From contig JAJEKV010000028.1 in NCBI GenBank assembly GCA_021234155.1, positions 795,998 to 859,997 on the forward strand: 64,000 nucleotides of DNA, in the 5' to 3' direction. The DNA is from Isoetes taiwanensis (lineage: Eukaryota > Streptophyta > Lycopodiopsida > Isoetales > Isoetaceae). Under the pieces are notes generated by a model that ran no database searches, was not told the DNA's origin, and was given only the letters and a program-made list of their open reading frames with translations. Positions 1-15,000 of this stretch are shown in pieces. Made by a program: the position numbers and the translations under genes. Numbering within the stretch: position 1 is the stretch's first letter; every line of letters begins with the position of its first letter.

Positions 1-2735
1 TCGTTACGTATTGTTAAAGAAATATCTGGTAATACGGCCCGCCAGTCTTGCCTGTTTTGACATGTGGCCACCCGTATGACATTCATTTTCGGTGCCGGGA
101 GAGGGACCTTCTCCGAATATCCATCCATTTTAAAAAGCGAGTGGTTTTATTAAATCGCATTCCATTATTACATAAATCGTCATCATACAACCGCCACTGA
201 CGGTCGACGGAATGGTGTCATTAGAGACCAACAGTTCATGGGGAATTGTCACACCGCCAGCAGTGCTAATGCGCAAGATGGCGAAAAATGTATTATCGCG
301 AGTGCCTGCTGCAATGGGGCAATCCTCTGTTGCTATGTTATTAATGTCGTAGCCCGTCGGTTAGCGGTGCCTGTCAGATGGAGACTGCATATATTTAATA
401 TTTGTAAACACACTGAAGCTCGGGACATCCACATTATTCGTACTCTTCAAATAAACAGAACGCCCGCCTTTTTGCAAAAATTGAGCCATCTCGGCACCAG
501 TCAAGCTTAACAACATGCATTTGTCCATTTTGACATCGCCTCCCCCAAAACAAACTCCCCACAAACCCTGATAAATGAGTTCCCACTTTGACCGCGGTCC
601 GCGAATGAAGACATGTAAAGTATATGGGTGTTACTACAATCGAGCCTCTGCCGCCATGAAAAGCTAATGACCGCATCGCGCCTCCCGTTATCTTCAAATG
701 AGATATGAACACTAGGTATACCGTTGTTTGTTACCATGAAGGCGACCTTCCATGAATCCAGAGCCACAGTATTTGCGACCGAGAATCCAATGCCTATAGC
801 GTTGCTACTCTCTTGGACAACTGGGCCGATAGATGCCAAGGAGAGAGAAAGCCCAGTTGTGAATGGCATTTTGCAAGTTTAAATATCAGCATCGTAAAGA
901 GGCGTTATCGCTATTGATACAATTCCTTCGCGACTCATTGGTCATAAGAAGTTCATGCAAGATTCTCGAAAGCGGCAAGTAAGAATAAGAAGACATGGAA
1001 AGAATTTATGCCGCCGGCCCGCGTCACAGCGGGAGTGAATGTGCAGTCGCGATGTTCCAAAGATACACGATAAACATGCAGTATATTACACGCCATGTCA
1101 CTCAGTATGCCGCAGCATACATTAAAGCCGCTGAGTATTTTAAAGGTCATCCGCGCTAAATACCTTCTTGTTTGTGAATATAAATAGAAGTTGCAAACAA
1201 ACCATATGATGTTGAAACTCACTCTCATTTCAGTCGCGTCTTCTAGACAGTATACAAGCGAGTCTTCAGACCAGGGCATGACACCGCCCGCCACGTCCAG
1301 CCTGGGATTGGGCATAAAATTCTAAAATGCCTGCCTCTATAAGTCTGGAAAGATATTTCGCTGAATGTTATAGAATGGCTCCTTGATAAATGGCCGCCAA
1401 CTGCACTGGACGCCAAAAGGAGTCGCCACAGTTAAGTGGTTGATCCCAGATCCGGCCAGCTCCCTCATCTTACAGATCAGCATCATCTCCAGGCTACCAC
1501 GCCCAACAACGACAGATACCAACAGCGAAACTCAACCACGTACGATTGTGCAGACAGACAGACGGTTCCACACTGTTCTTACTGCGACAGCCATGCCATC
1601 TCCGCAGCCAGAAGACTGGCAGTTGATTTATCCCAGCTTGCCCATTTGTCCCGACCACGCTCGCAGAGTACGTCGTCAGGCGGCGGGAACGTTTATCGGG
1701 CGAGCGTCTTGTTCACCACGCACATTTCGCCGCTTCTGCCGGAGATACCAAAGAGTTTTCTCGTTGTTATGTCGTTTCAATACTTTCGGCCATTCAGTGC
1801 GCAATGAGTGGAATTGTCATGTTCCGGCAGCCGCCAAATTAGCTGGCCATGAATTTTCCGCTACTCCCGAGATCAGTCGCCAAGCCGCCCATCGGTAGAT
1901 CTTTCCTATGCAGTGTTGATGTAGTCGAGCAAAAGAGCCACGCATGGTGATCATTCTTCGAGGCGGCATGTTATTGCCGATTGATATATGTGCTCACGCT
2001 TGTTACGCCGCTGTGCGAGTCCAGGGAGATGATGACGACACGCTCATTCTTTTCCCGCCCCGTGCTTGCCGCTCAGTCGGCATTCGCGGACGCCATACGT
2101 CAGCGATACCGCTTGAGGGGATGATTCGTTATTTATCGCCGTCGCCACAGCGCCTGCCTGGTATTTGCCGTATTAAATCTTCAAAACAAAGATCAGTCTC
2201 AACAAAGATCTGGCTTGCGGGAGTGTTGCAGCAGCGCGGCGTTCACTTTTGCAAACGCCGCCGTGATGGAAACCATGGCGAATCGCCGTAATGGGCGGGG
2301 TAGAAAGGCGCAAGGAGAGGGAGAAGCTGCCTTTTGATAATCACCACCACTTGGTATTGCCCCAATGATGGGATACGTGTCGAAGGTGTTACTCAGAGAA
2401 AGTCAAGACACGGAGCAACGTGACGCAGTTAAAAGATGACTTGGCTAAATGAAGGTGATAATGCACCGTTCTTCTTGTCGCCTAGTTGTGTTGTGTTAGT
2501 GTCGCTCATTTATCAACTATCGCATTAGCGACAGTCACTGGCCCTCAGTGAGATTTAAAAGGTATTATTAATGTTTTCATTATTTCAGATATATATGAAG
2601 AAGCAGTTGTTTGCGTCGCGACTTAATAAAGTGGAATTCACTTTGGGGTCGGATCTTCATGTGCAGCTGTTATTGAATATGTTGATTTCGATAACATGCT
2701 AGTCAATATTTACACACCTACAATCCCAGCACGAA

Positions 2736-2945
2736 GGGGTGCGGAGAAAGAAGAGTAGGAAGGAAGGAGATGAGGGAGGAGGGAAAGCGCAAAAGGAGCA
2801 AAGGGAAAGGGCAAGGGAGGCCCGAGCAAAATGGGGAGGGAGGGGAAGGGGAGGAGGAAGGGCAAAGGGGAGGGGAGGAGCAGTATTCCCTGGGAAAGGG
2901 GAGGAGGGGAAGGCAAAGGAGGCGTATACGGAGAAGAGAGAGGGC
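2736..2945 (+). repeat. Purine-rich (GGGGA/AAGG) low-complexity tract
   Basis: About 210 bases are almost entirely A and G on the plus strand, with runs such as ggggaggagg and aaggaaggag. The lysine/glutamate/glycine-rich frames crossing it on one strand, and the proline/leucine-rich frames on the other, follow from the base composition and are not genes. The tract sits in one of the few cleaner islands of the outer left arm. Polypurine microsatellite is the simplest reading. Confidence 0.75.
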
Positions 2946-2990
2946 AACAACTATTCCAAAACAAAAAGATATAGATAACTTAAATAATAT

Positions 2991-3010
2991 AATTAATTAA
3001 TTAATTAAAT
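2991..3010. repeat. (TTAA)n simple repeat
   Basis: About four to five tandem TTAA units follow an AT-rich stretch just downstream of the purine tract. It is a short microsatellite with no sign of function. Confidence 0.8.
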
Positions 3011-6000
3011 AACAAAACACCACCAGTTAAATACCACCAAATAGTGTGAGCTTTTTCACCACGGAGCCTGGTAAATGGGCCATCGGTGATTCCTCTCCCT
3101 CTCGCGCTCCCCAAAATCTTCATTATCCTATCCCATGGCATAGAATAAAACCTCGACTCGCTTGGGTGAGTTTATATCGGTTATGAAACAAGTTCTCTAC
3201 CGTTACCGGCAAAAGATTAAGCAGAAGACACGCTAGCTTCATGGACGTTGTTTGAGGTTACCATGCACATTCCCAGGTTCAACACCCCACGCTGGAAGAA
3301 GCGGGAGTAAACGAACGCGACGTTAGTCGGTAATTTCAACACTGCTATTCAGCATCAACCCAGTAGACAAGACGATGCCATTTGCCCCGTCGACGCGCCG
3401 CCGCCGCCGGGCAAGGCGATGAAGTTCTAACTGCCGAAGATAGCCGTTATCGACATCGGGTGCCGAGACATACTGGAGCCTGGTGACTGGAAGCGCCGCT
3501 GGGTATCGCAGAGTCGGTTTTGTTAAACACGCAGTCAATGGCTGGCCGCCAGCTGTCGGAAAGTTCCCAGTACGGGTGAACAGCCGCAGGATGACACCAT
3601 GTATGGGGACAAGCAGCTCGCCGCCACGGTCAGCAAGCCCAGCAGTTCGAAGAACGAGCGTTTGCCCGCATTTACAGGGGAATTCATCTAACTGTCCCCG
3701 CCGGCAGCCTGAAATGTAATGCTCAAATGTAATTTTAGCCAGTCGCCTACGACTTGCAAGGGAAGTTCATCGGCCCCTGGGGTGCCGGCGACAGCCCGCC
3801 GCCTTCATCTTCATTCCCGCCGCCAGTCTGCCGCCAAGAAAAGGGTATTGCAGTTGCGCGAGGTTTGCAAGAAAACGCCAGAGCAAAACAGTTGCCTTGG
3901 GAAATGCGCAGTTGGCGTCGCGCGAAAGTTGTCGCTAGCCGCAAAGGGGTGCTTATATAGCCATTCGCCATTCGACACGCGGCCGATGTAATGCACCCAT
4001 CGCCGCCGCATACCGCGACAAATAATCGTGTGCGGCCTCGCACGGCGTCATACAATCAATAAATTGCCGTTAAAGTTCGCGCCAAAATGATCTCGCCGGA
4101 GTTTATGCCTCGCGTTTATTCTAAATCGCGAGATATTGACGGGGCCCCACAAAGATAAAGAGAACGGCGAGATATTGAATTCACAGCTCTTCGCTTCCTT
4201 CCTACGGATGTACTGCTCTGGTTGTAGATCGCCGCCAGTACAAAGCATTCCCGCGCAATAAAGGTGTACAAATTAAATATGGTGGAGCAAGAGTCTGTCC
4301 TCGCAGTGAGTTCCGAAAATAAGTCACGGGCATAATAGTTTATATGGCGCATTATTATAAGCATGTTTTATTATTGTTGGTATTTTGCTGGTAATGTGTT
4401 GTCGCATAGCCATTTTAGGTATTTTTCATAAGAAAATGTTACAGTTGTGCCCGTGCCGCGATGTTTTGTTGTGAAAATGTTATTGGCATATAACGCTTTC
4501 ATTTTCTGTAAAGTTATCTTTGGTCGGCTAGCAGATAAACATTTATTGGCTAAATATTGCCGTATTGACCACACGCGAACAAAGGCATAGTAACATTTAT
4601 TACTTATCGCCGGGCGTCATTTCTTCTTATTTCGTTGTGTGCCACTCCAAACGGCTCCAGACCTGGGCGCTTTCATTTTCCGGCGTCCGCCGCTTTATTT
4701 TTGAAGGCCTTTAGAATTATTAAGGGTTTGTTTTACCGCCGAAGTCGAAAGACCAAACTGCAGTTTTTCGCTTTGAGTCGCCATCACGCAGCTCTGGCAG
4801 CGTCTTTGACCCTTAAAATGCTGTTGCTGAAGCCCTTCACGCTGTTCTGCTGCTGAGTCGCCGACCGCCGCAGTCGAAGAAAGCGTTTAAAATCGCTTTT
4901 CACCGCCAGTCGACCAGACCGCCAGTTTAATTAACTCGTCGATTTATCTCAACCGTTTATCCAACGGCGTTTTGAAAATCCTTTTTTTCTGGGGTTAAAA
5001 CGCACTTTGGTTTGTTATTACGTTCAACCTAAATGAGAAAATATTATGGGTTTTTTTCTATCCGTTTACAGCAAGTTCTCCAAAAATTTTACTATTTAAT
5101 TTTTTTCTTTGTTTTTGTTTAGTTTCCTAAGTTAATAGTTTTTCTATCGCCTGCTGCTCACATCTTTCAAATGGCTCCCGGGTTGTTTCTTTATTTTTGT
5201 AGTCGTCAGAAGTTATCACTTTGCATCAATCTCGATTTTGCTCTTTCCTGAGAATGCCGTAGCGACATGACGAAGCCAAAGTTAAAGCGCAAACGATTAT
5301 CTTCTTCGCTGTGCCTGTAGCTTTTGGAACGCCGCATCTACCGCATGGTTCCGCGCTGAAGATGATGCACATTGCAGTCACTCTATTCAACCATCGTAAA
5401 CTTTGGTTCTCACCCAACTTGGATTACCCACGGCTTTGCCAGCCAGAGCCAGCCCCAGCCTCATCTCTGCAGCAATCGCGAAAATCGAGGAAAGCTTACG
5501 TAGTTTCAGACAAAAACGGTTCGCGATACGCCCGGCGCCACGTAAATGAAACGTATCGCGAAATGCGAACGAACTCCACCCACCAAATAATTTACTTTCA
5601 TTTGCAATTTAGCTTCAGCCGTTGAAAGTCTTCTTCTGGCGATCTGAAATACCCTTCTTATTGGCTGGTTAACAAATGTCGTGTATGATGAATTTCATCG
5701 CACTTACCACGCGTCAGAACGGATTAAAATGATATCGCATTGCCATCTATTCTCGGCAAGCCGAACCGTTGATTAACATGTCAGCCTGGCAATTCAAGCG
5801 TAGCGAGCCAGTTATCACCTTCAACTTACTGGCGTTCATCACTATCTCCGCATTTTGCCAAATCATAGCCAGTTGGCGGCAGAAGAACATTTTACGTAGT
5901 TCATTGTGCCTGGCCCCGCAGCCTGTCGGCAACAGCTGGCAGCCGTATCGGGTGGGAACAAAGACAAAATTAAAAGCTGGATTACCGCGCATGGGCGACG

Positions 6001-9000
6001 CCATATTTCATAAAGCGCTGCGCCGGAAGCTGTGGGGAGGCATATGTGTACGAAATTGAGTCGGTATCAGCCGAGCTCGCTTATTAAGGTGAATCATCTC
6101 TATACGCCACTTCGCGACGCCGCAGCCCCGCAGATGCGTTCAGCGACGAAATGACGGGCCACCAGCTTGTGGCTCAGGCATTTACTTCATTTTCTGCTTA
6201 TTCGCGCGCAGTGAACAATGTTGGCGCATCGCCACCTTCGGCCAGCCATGTTGCTCGAGCAATTGGTGTCGCGCTGGGCGCTGCCATCCCCATGTATGTT
6301 TTACGTGTTCATCCCCAGGCACTCAGCCTGTTATCCGGGGCATTAACATCACCAGGCGCACGGTCATGGGTTTGTGTCGCCAGGCTCGATAAACACGGCC
6401 GTGAGATTGCCGGCAAACATGCGCAAGTACACTTATGTTAGTCATCAATTTTGTTCTCTAGTGAAGCGTCGAGCTCAAATTGCCGTACTTATCGTGCTCG
6501 CTGGTGATGCAGCGTAATTCGGTGCTGACATGTTCGCTGCAGCGTGTTACGTCACTGGCGATGATTTTTCAGGTTTGCACTCATCGCTATAAGTACCGTT
6601 ACGTTTCATCTCTTTTGATCTCGTCATAAAGAGTTTTATTTTCGCTGGGAATGCCATAAGAAATTATCACGCCGATATCACGGCAGTGATTCTCCATGTG
6701 GCCACTGCACAATAACAAGCGTTCATTAGGCATTTTACGCCGGTGACAGAAGCAGAGCCGGAAAATCGCAGGTATTATTTCTGTGCTCGCTGGGCGGGAG
6801 CGTATACTGTCGCTTGTTTGTGCGAGGTCGAATGTTTCTCGCATCTCAAACACAATAACAGAGCATCGTGCCTATGTCGCGTTTCGTTAAAGCTGCAGTT
6901 TGGCGTTATGTAGTTTTGAAGACTGGGCGATTTTTCCGCCATCTTCCGCGGGAAGCTGCGATCAATTTTGCGACACCCTTAAACATTCGAGAAAACGCTT
7001 GCTGTTCTTCAACGGTTCAACGCCTTTTCGGCAAGTGATTCGTGTCCGCGTCACACCATCGTTCAAATGGGATACATCGCGAAGCTCACTTTTTGCTTCC
7101 CCTCATGTGAAGAGAAGAAGAATCCATAGAACATTGTTCCGGTAATGCCTGAAGATGTCGCGAAGTTCGATAAGCTCGGTCATTTGGGGAAATCAGCTCT
7201 TCCTCTGCGTCTCAATATTCTCGCCAATATGCCGTAGTTTCGACGAGCCCGGAAGGGAGGAATGCCCGAAGCCCGCCGCAATCGCAGGTATTCATATCAA
7301 ATTTCGTTTCACCGCATTTCGAAAGACTTCAAAATTTGTGCCAATTTTGGCCGTGAAGAACTATAATGCCTGTGTCGAAAGAGAATAAGCTGTCGAGCTG
7401 AAGGTGCCTTCTCATGTGTTTTGTATCATTCTTCAAGTAAATAAAATCTTTTATTCCTGCGCATATGTTGGTTAGAATGGCCACTGAAATATTTTTTAAA
7501 AACAATATTTTGAACTTTGCCAGAACAAGACGCAGCGCCATCTGCCAGTTGGCCAGCCATGCCAGCCTCGACACGCAAACATGGGAGCGCCCCTTAAATT
7601 ACCGCCAGGCCTGTACCGGCGATTGCATTTGGCAAATGCCCCGTTTATTAGGACGTTAATCCTTTGGCATGTCATTTATTGTCATAAGACTATAGGAATG
7701 ACAGCAATCTACTTTGAACAAACAGTTAAATTGAATTCCCATCCTCAAACAGAAATGTTGTTGACTCAAGAAAACTTTCACAAACAGAACTTACAGTACC
7801 CTCAAACGGCCCTGGTGCTGTCAACCTTCAAACAACGTCGAACACAGTTCAGTCGAACTTTGGCTGCATACCGTCTGCCTGGCGCAGGCCAGCATACATC
7901 AGCAGCCTTCAGTTAACGCTTCAGCGTTAATGCGGATTTCCGGCAGATGCCAGAAACCAGCCCGGGAATGGCGAAACTTAAGATGTATTTGCTACTCGTT
8001 GCGTTTCGATCTGCCGTTACGATTATAATTGAATTGATGGTCGACGCTGGCCGTTGAAATGCAGTCGAAAGTCTGGGGTGCGGTAATTCATTAACTTTCC
8101 AACACGCAGTTGGAACCTTAATTAAAGCTGTTATGCTTCATATCAATGCTGCCGGTCTGGCGACTGGAAATGGAAATTTGCCGAAATTTGCGGTAACGTG
8201 CAGCAGCATGCTGGCGAGCATTTTGCATTTCGTTCCACGAATGGAAAGTTATCAGGTTATTTTGAATGTGGGCGGTCGGTATCGGCGCATTCGGTTTTGG
8301 CGACAAAATGGCGACGCGGCTATCTCATCAGTTATACTACCAAATAGGCGTTAAATGGTCGTTAGTTCATCTTTCAGTCATGTTGATGTTGTTATCTCTT
8401 TGTGCCAATACTTGTTCATAAAGTAGATGTGGTAATTTTGCAGTGTCGATAAATGGAACACCTCGGCCCAAACAAATGAATGTATTGATCACAGAGCAAG
8501 AAGTGGGACAAAATGAGATGCACTTTACCAGATGCCGTTGTCATACCGTAGTTATTAGGGCGTACACGCGATGCGCACGGAGGCAGCGAGCAGTTATTAA
8601 TGCCAGTTGATGCGTATGTTAAATGTGGTTCGCGTTAGTCAGTTCCGGATGGTTGTTACTTAAATGCCGTTCATGGAATGTAATACTGTATATATTGGAA
8701 AATCTATTTTACCTGCATTATGATGCAAAGCGTACCAAATGCCATCAATATTTGGCCTTCGTTCTAAATATCTGTGTAAAGTATTGGCGATTGGCAATGG
8801 GTATCACACAATGAATGTTAAGCGATTTGATAAACACTGGGGTAACGCCGACATGCATAAACAAATGCGATCAATACGCCTTTGACAACCGTGTCGATTG
8901 GACTCACTGATCGGGGACTGCTCATGATCAAACGCTATTGAAGCGTTTCGACCGTGACGCACTGAAGGAATATCTCCAGATTTAACATGTTTTGCTTCTG

Positions 9001-12000
9001 TTTGCCGTTTGTGGATAAAGGTCGGTCACATGCCTGCCAGTTATGCAAGCAGCCGTGCTAAATGCTTTATCGATATGCTAAATGCTGCGCACAATTTTGC
9101 CGGGGAGACAGCCCGGGACCGCAATACTGTAGGCGCTGATCATGGATTTGCTCAGGAAGCATCAATGCTTTTAGCAGTCGCAATGAGGCATAATGCCTGG
9201 TGATGCCGTCATTATTATGTTTCCGCAGCTTGAAAGCATGCTAACATGTATAGTCAGTCGCATAACGGTCATGAACAAGCAGACAAGGGTTTTAAATTTA
9301 TCTTTTTCATTGGCAGCAGTTTGGTCTATATGCAGTGGCTCACTTTTGAAAGCACAGAATGCTCTGACAAATGTTCATGCCAGGCTGTGGAATTCACTAC
9401 TCATGGGGTATGCAAGAGTGGTGCTCCAGAGTGCCGGCGTTAAATGTTGAACAGATGCCATCTCCGTGTCCAATGCCGTTTGCCGCATTGCCGTTATGGA
9501 GGACGCCGGTACGTTCAAAACGGACAGAAACCGATCTTGCCAAAATTTTGCATGGGCGGGGAAGTTCTGGCTCGCGACAAGAAGCCTGAGAAAATGCTGT
9601 GGCATGGCACTGGCCTTCAGGCCATGCAGCTTAAACCGCTACGTTATTTCTGATGAGTGCTGGTCATTACGGGGCATCTTCTCTGCAACAGTTTACCCTG
9701 CCATGCTGTGTATCGAAGGATGCCGTATCATAACGTGGGTTTGAAATCACCGTTCAGGCAATTGTCGCGCCGCGATGCCGTATTTTCGACCGCACGACAG
9801 GCGATTACAAAGATTCGACGAGGCTTCAGACGTTACAGCCGCGAGGCGCCTTCCGCGATGCTGCCGCCACCGCTTTCGTACTGCCAGCTTCGCATAAGTA
9901 TTGTTATAGACAAGGCTCCAGAAATTACCAGCGAAATATACAGCAGTTTGAAATGTATTTATTACTGCTTTACCGACATGTATCAGCGCGGTTCACTTTC
10001 AGGTGTATCGCCGTTAAAGCTCGGCGATGCTGAACGCAATGACAGAGATTACGGCACGAATTATAAGTAAATCTGGCCCGCGCGCCTTTATGAGACGCAG
10101 CGACAGCGTGCCCGACGCCGTCGGTCATTGCGCGTGCGCAAACGCGTCATTCGCCCAGTCACGAACGCTTCGAGTGCTTATTTGATGCCAGCAATGATTC
10201 TTCAAGGGCGATCATTACGTCACCACGCGTCGAGTTTGCACGGTTCAAACAAGCACGGCAAGAGAAATCAGCCAAACTCATCGCCGCCAGCTACGGACAG
10301 CTTCGTTGAGCGCACGCACCATACAGCGGGACGACAGGTAGCGCAGATCGCCGGCAAGCTTTCACACTTCAATCCCGATGAATCCCGAACTCTGCACTAT
10401 AAAGAGACAAGTATTCATGTTGGGAATGCAGATGATGATGCGGGGTTAAGAGCGACTCCAGCAGGAGCGCAGCGGGCAGTGGGCCTGTTTGCTGTGAGCA
10501 AGCGCGGTACAGCCACAAATTGAATTAAAGAGTATGTGATACAACGCTGGGACTGAATCTCAGTCCTATTTCTAACTTGTCAGTTATAACACTGGCTGGC
10601 TTAAATACAGCTAAGCCAGCGCACCGCGCCGCAATACGATCATAGCCTGAGATGCGCATTTAACTCCTCAAAATGCGGGTCCAGAATAGGTGAGTTGCCC
10701 TTCAAGGCGGGGACCGTTCATATTCACGGCTGGCGTTAACGCATAGCGACAGCACAGTAACTATAATATTTAGCACAGCAGGCAACATCTTCGATCCACG
10801 GAAGTTCGCCGACGTTACGGCGCTTCACGATTAGCCGATGTCATCACTGACTTCCAACAATGTAGCAGTGTCGATTACTTCGGTGTGCGTTCATGCCGTG
10901 CTGTGTTTTCACCGACGTCAATTTCTTGTCGCACTTGGTTACGCAGTTCGTAATTTCGTGTTCTTTCGTCTGCGCGGCTGTGTCGATGCCTATCTATTGC
11001 AGTGTCGGCCTTACCGCTTTCAAGCCGATTGTCGTTTTAACGCCGCGTTTACCGCTTTTGGGATGTAACCCGTCGCAGTCAAAGCCTGGAGGTTGTTTAT
11101 GAATGGACATTGTTTAGCGAGGTATCATTAACGAAATTATTCAATTTCGGCCAGCGACCATTACGTGCTCTTGGTGATATCGTATGGATAATCCATATCA
11201 AATACAATGAAGCGATACCGTTATGCCGACTGTCAGCACGGAGTTATAATGTCATTCAATCACTGTAATAGAGCCAAAACCACATCATCCAGAATCTTTG
11301 CGCGTTTCGGTGCTGAAATGCTGTCTTCATTATTGTAGCAGTTGCTGTGTGTGTAATGCTGAATTACAGTGCAGCAAAACAGCTTCGTTGTTTCGGCGTA
11401 ATTTTTCCTCTTTTGATCACTGGTGTTCAGTTCAGTATTTTGCCTTCTTAGCTTCACGAATATCCTCATTTCTGTCTGTGCCTGTTTGATCGTATTTATA
11501 TCTGCAACAATGCAGTTGAAACACCGTAAGCAAGATGTAATCTTTCAGCGTCATGCATGCAGTATCGACAGGCCGTTGCCTCCGGGATATAAAACAGAAC
11601 AACTAACCGTCAGAATTTATCCAAGCGAGCCGAACCTTGCACAGTTTGTTTGTCGACTGGGGCAGGGAGTCCTGATCCCGTCTGCAGCCGAGAAATTCCT
11701 GCCGCAGCATAGAATGTTCCGAACACAGGCTATCTTCACCTTCAACATGCACATGGTCTGCGCAGTCGTTAGATGGCATGCTCAAAAATCTGTGCTAAAA
11801 ATCTCCACTGGCATTCTAAAATTCAGGCGGCGCTATAAGAAAATGCCAGGTCATTACCCGGGGAGCGGCGCGCCGGCTTATTAATGGTTTCTTTCCGCTA
11901 TTTCTGGCAATGTCGCTGGAAATTTTGAAGCGTTCATTTTGCTAGAAGTCCATACGTGAACACAGTATGCAAATGCGAAATAAACAACAGGTTGTTTATA

Positions 12001-15000
12001 AACAGTTCGTGGCACGTACGACTTATCTGTGAGCAACGCGTCATCGTTGCAATGATGGGATTAAATACAAGTAGGAAATGAATGGTGCATAATGGTAACA
12101 TAATACAGCTTTGAGTGTGATTTACAATATAATGACGCCGTAATCCGTGTCGTTTTGACAAATGCTTTTGAATTGTCAATTGAAGATGTCAGATATATCC
12201 AGCGCCGCCGTTATCTGCGCCAGCTGATACTGTAATGAAGGATCATCAGCGATTGCGGCCGCAAATTTCGCTCACATGAAGCCCAATGACGCAGCGCTCA
12301 TACAGTGTCATGTCGCCGCATGCGGCACCACTCAGTCAAAACATGTTGGCTGGCTGTAAACATGCCGAGCAGATAACACGACGGTGATGGTGAGAACCGC
12401 AGTGCCAAAGCGGCATATAAAGTCAATGAATGACGGCTATCGCCGCACGTATTTGCTAAAATCGTGTATCGGGAAATTACAAGCCTGATCACTTTAGAGG
12501 ACCATCAGAAATGCCAACGCCCATACCCACTTAGCTCGATCATTTGTGAGCTTCCAACAGCCGCAGCAGCTCTGGCGTTGAAGCTGAATAGTTACCAGCC
12601 GCATTAACTATCACACTTGGGAGAGTATGTTGCGCCGATTGGTCAAGCAACACTGCGACGCCATCAGCCGTACTACGAGCAAATATCCAAACATACCAGC
12701 CGTGCGGTGCCGAAGCAGCCACAAAGCTCAGCGTAAACACTTCAAATCGCGAAGCGTATGCTGGGATCAGTGTTTTTACCTGCAGCAATTGTGCAGTCGA
12801 GTTATCGGCCTGCGAATGCGCAATCATGTTAAAATCATCAATTTCAGCACTTACAATGTTTGAGCACGCTGATCTGCCCATTGTTTACGCGTTATTACAT
12901 AATTGCACATTTTGCCTGAAGTGTGAGTTTTGACGGTCGCCAGCGAAATAAGACAAATTTGACGCCTCATTTTAATAGTCGTCTTTAAATTGCCGGGGTT
13001 TATCGCCGGTTTCAAATATGCATTGGAGTGGAAAACTATGAGTGGCGCCTATTCTATACTATTACCAAACCCAAAATAGTAAAGAATTAATAGAGATAGT
13101 GGGTAATGCAGATGTTAGTTGAAGATTCAGGCGCAGTCATCGCCTGCCTATAGTGTTTGCTCAATATTTCCGACACACGGCACCAAAACCACTTGAAATT
13201 CAGCGGCATCTGTCTATTCATTTTGAATATGTAAGCCTGGCGAATGAGCCCAGTGCGACAACAGCGATGTCAAGATGCAGTCACCATCAAATTTTGCCAT
13301 AAATATTGTGATGGGCCAGCGGCGAATGTTTAGGGCGATGTTCGCTGTATTTCAAATACCTATCAAAAGCACCATGCCTCACCATACCGTGCCATTGACT
13401 GCACAAAGAGATGCTGCGATCCACTACCACCAAATATTCTCATTCCGAAAGACGCGAGCCGCTGGCACCACGCGACAAGCTTCCAGACTTCGCCTTTATG
13501 CAAGCGAGTGAATGAGGATTGTGCCGATACCGTTCCCGCATTCGTTGCGCGAATCGAGTTTGCGCCATCGGTGTCAAACCGCCGTACAACAACGCCTGTT
13601 ATTGAGTTTGCTAAATACCGTCGCCTTCGCCGCCGTTAGGGATTACCACGTGTTCTTTTATTTCGCTATTTATGTCTCCAGTTCAAATGCATTCTATTCT
13701 CTATCTGTTAAATTTTGATCTCTTTTCAAAGATGCATCATTCTTTCTTTTGCTTTTCAGCAGCCCTCTCTTTCTAACGCTTTCAGAGGCATTACTTTCGT
13801 TGTTGCCAAGGCATCCTATTGTTTTACATAACTATCTAGAAGCAGAGATTACAAAGAATGATTTTTATCAGATGTCATCTTTACATGCATTTTATTTACG
13901 TATTATGGCAAATTCTAACCGCTATCTTCCAGGTTCTTCTGTTAGGTGTCGTCCACAACGATGAATGCCTTTCTCCGCTATCTCTATATCTCATTATGGC
14001 TTGCTCATCTTCATTATTTTTCGCCCCATATCAATGCGTACCACACCGCTACCACGTACCAACTCTTTTTCGTCATTAAACACTCAGCACACGTTTTGCT
14101 CTCGCCGAAGCGTTTCATTTTTCAACATTGGTCATTTCCGCCAGTTCCTCCAGACGGGTTTAAACAATGAATCCACTGCTTTACCTGGTTTTATTGCGGA
14201 TGGTCATTATTTATTTCTGTTTTTCTATCACCGCAGCTTCAGCAGGTTTATATCTATTACACCAGTGAAGAACGCACCACCATGCCACCCCAGGCACGCA
14301 GTTAACCCGTTACGCCGGTATTCACCGTTATTTCGTAAGCCTGAATACTTGCGTTATCAAAGTACATATATTCGATATTACGCAGCATAGAATGTTAATA
14401 GATATGGTATTACCTTACCAATCTCTGCCGGATGCCACTGAGATGGGTCGCGGCGTCTGCTCCTGGTCGCTGACAATTCCGTCGGTCGGTTATCTTCATC
14501 TTTTGTCGGTACGTTCAGCAATCATAACGCCAAGGCGGGAGCTGCTGACTAGAATATGTCTGCGTATCATAATCGCATTTTCAAATTGCGTCAATCAGAG
14601 GTTAAAGGTAACTTCGCGGTCACTATACCCTCAGCACGATCAGTCGAGTAAAGGCCACACGCCGCTTCAGATCATTCCTCGCTCGATATGTATTGTCCGA
14701 TCGGCGAAACACGTCATGTCATAGTCGCTTCTGCGACGGGCTGATTGATTCATTACGGCTTCAGCCTGCCGCCGACGAAGAGTTTGCATTAGGGAATCTG
14801 CCCGCTCAGTTAATGGTCTCCTCGTCATTGATCTTCTGGCCGAATCGAAAGCGATTTCATATTGCTATGTATTTCTCGCCATGAACGCGTTCTGTCGCCG
14901 GTATCTTCCGTCGCTGAAGCACCGCGCTGTTTCTAATACCGGAGCGTTCTCGACAATACGCGAGACATCCGCTCCGCGATCAATAAACTGGGCCTTTCTG

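Noticed and set aside
2699-3000. Four overlapping frames rich in Lys/Arg/Glu or Pro/Leu
   Set aside because: They are the direct product of a polypurine/polypyrimidine tract.
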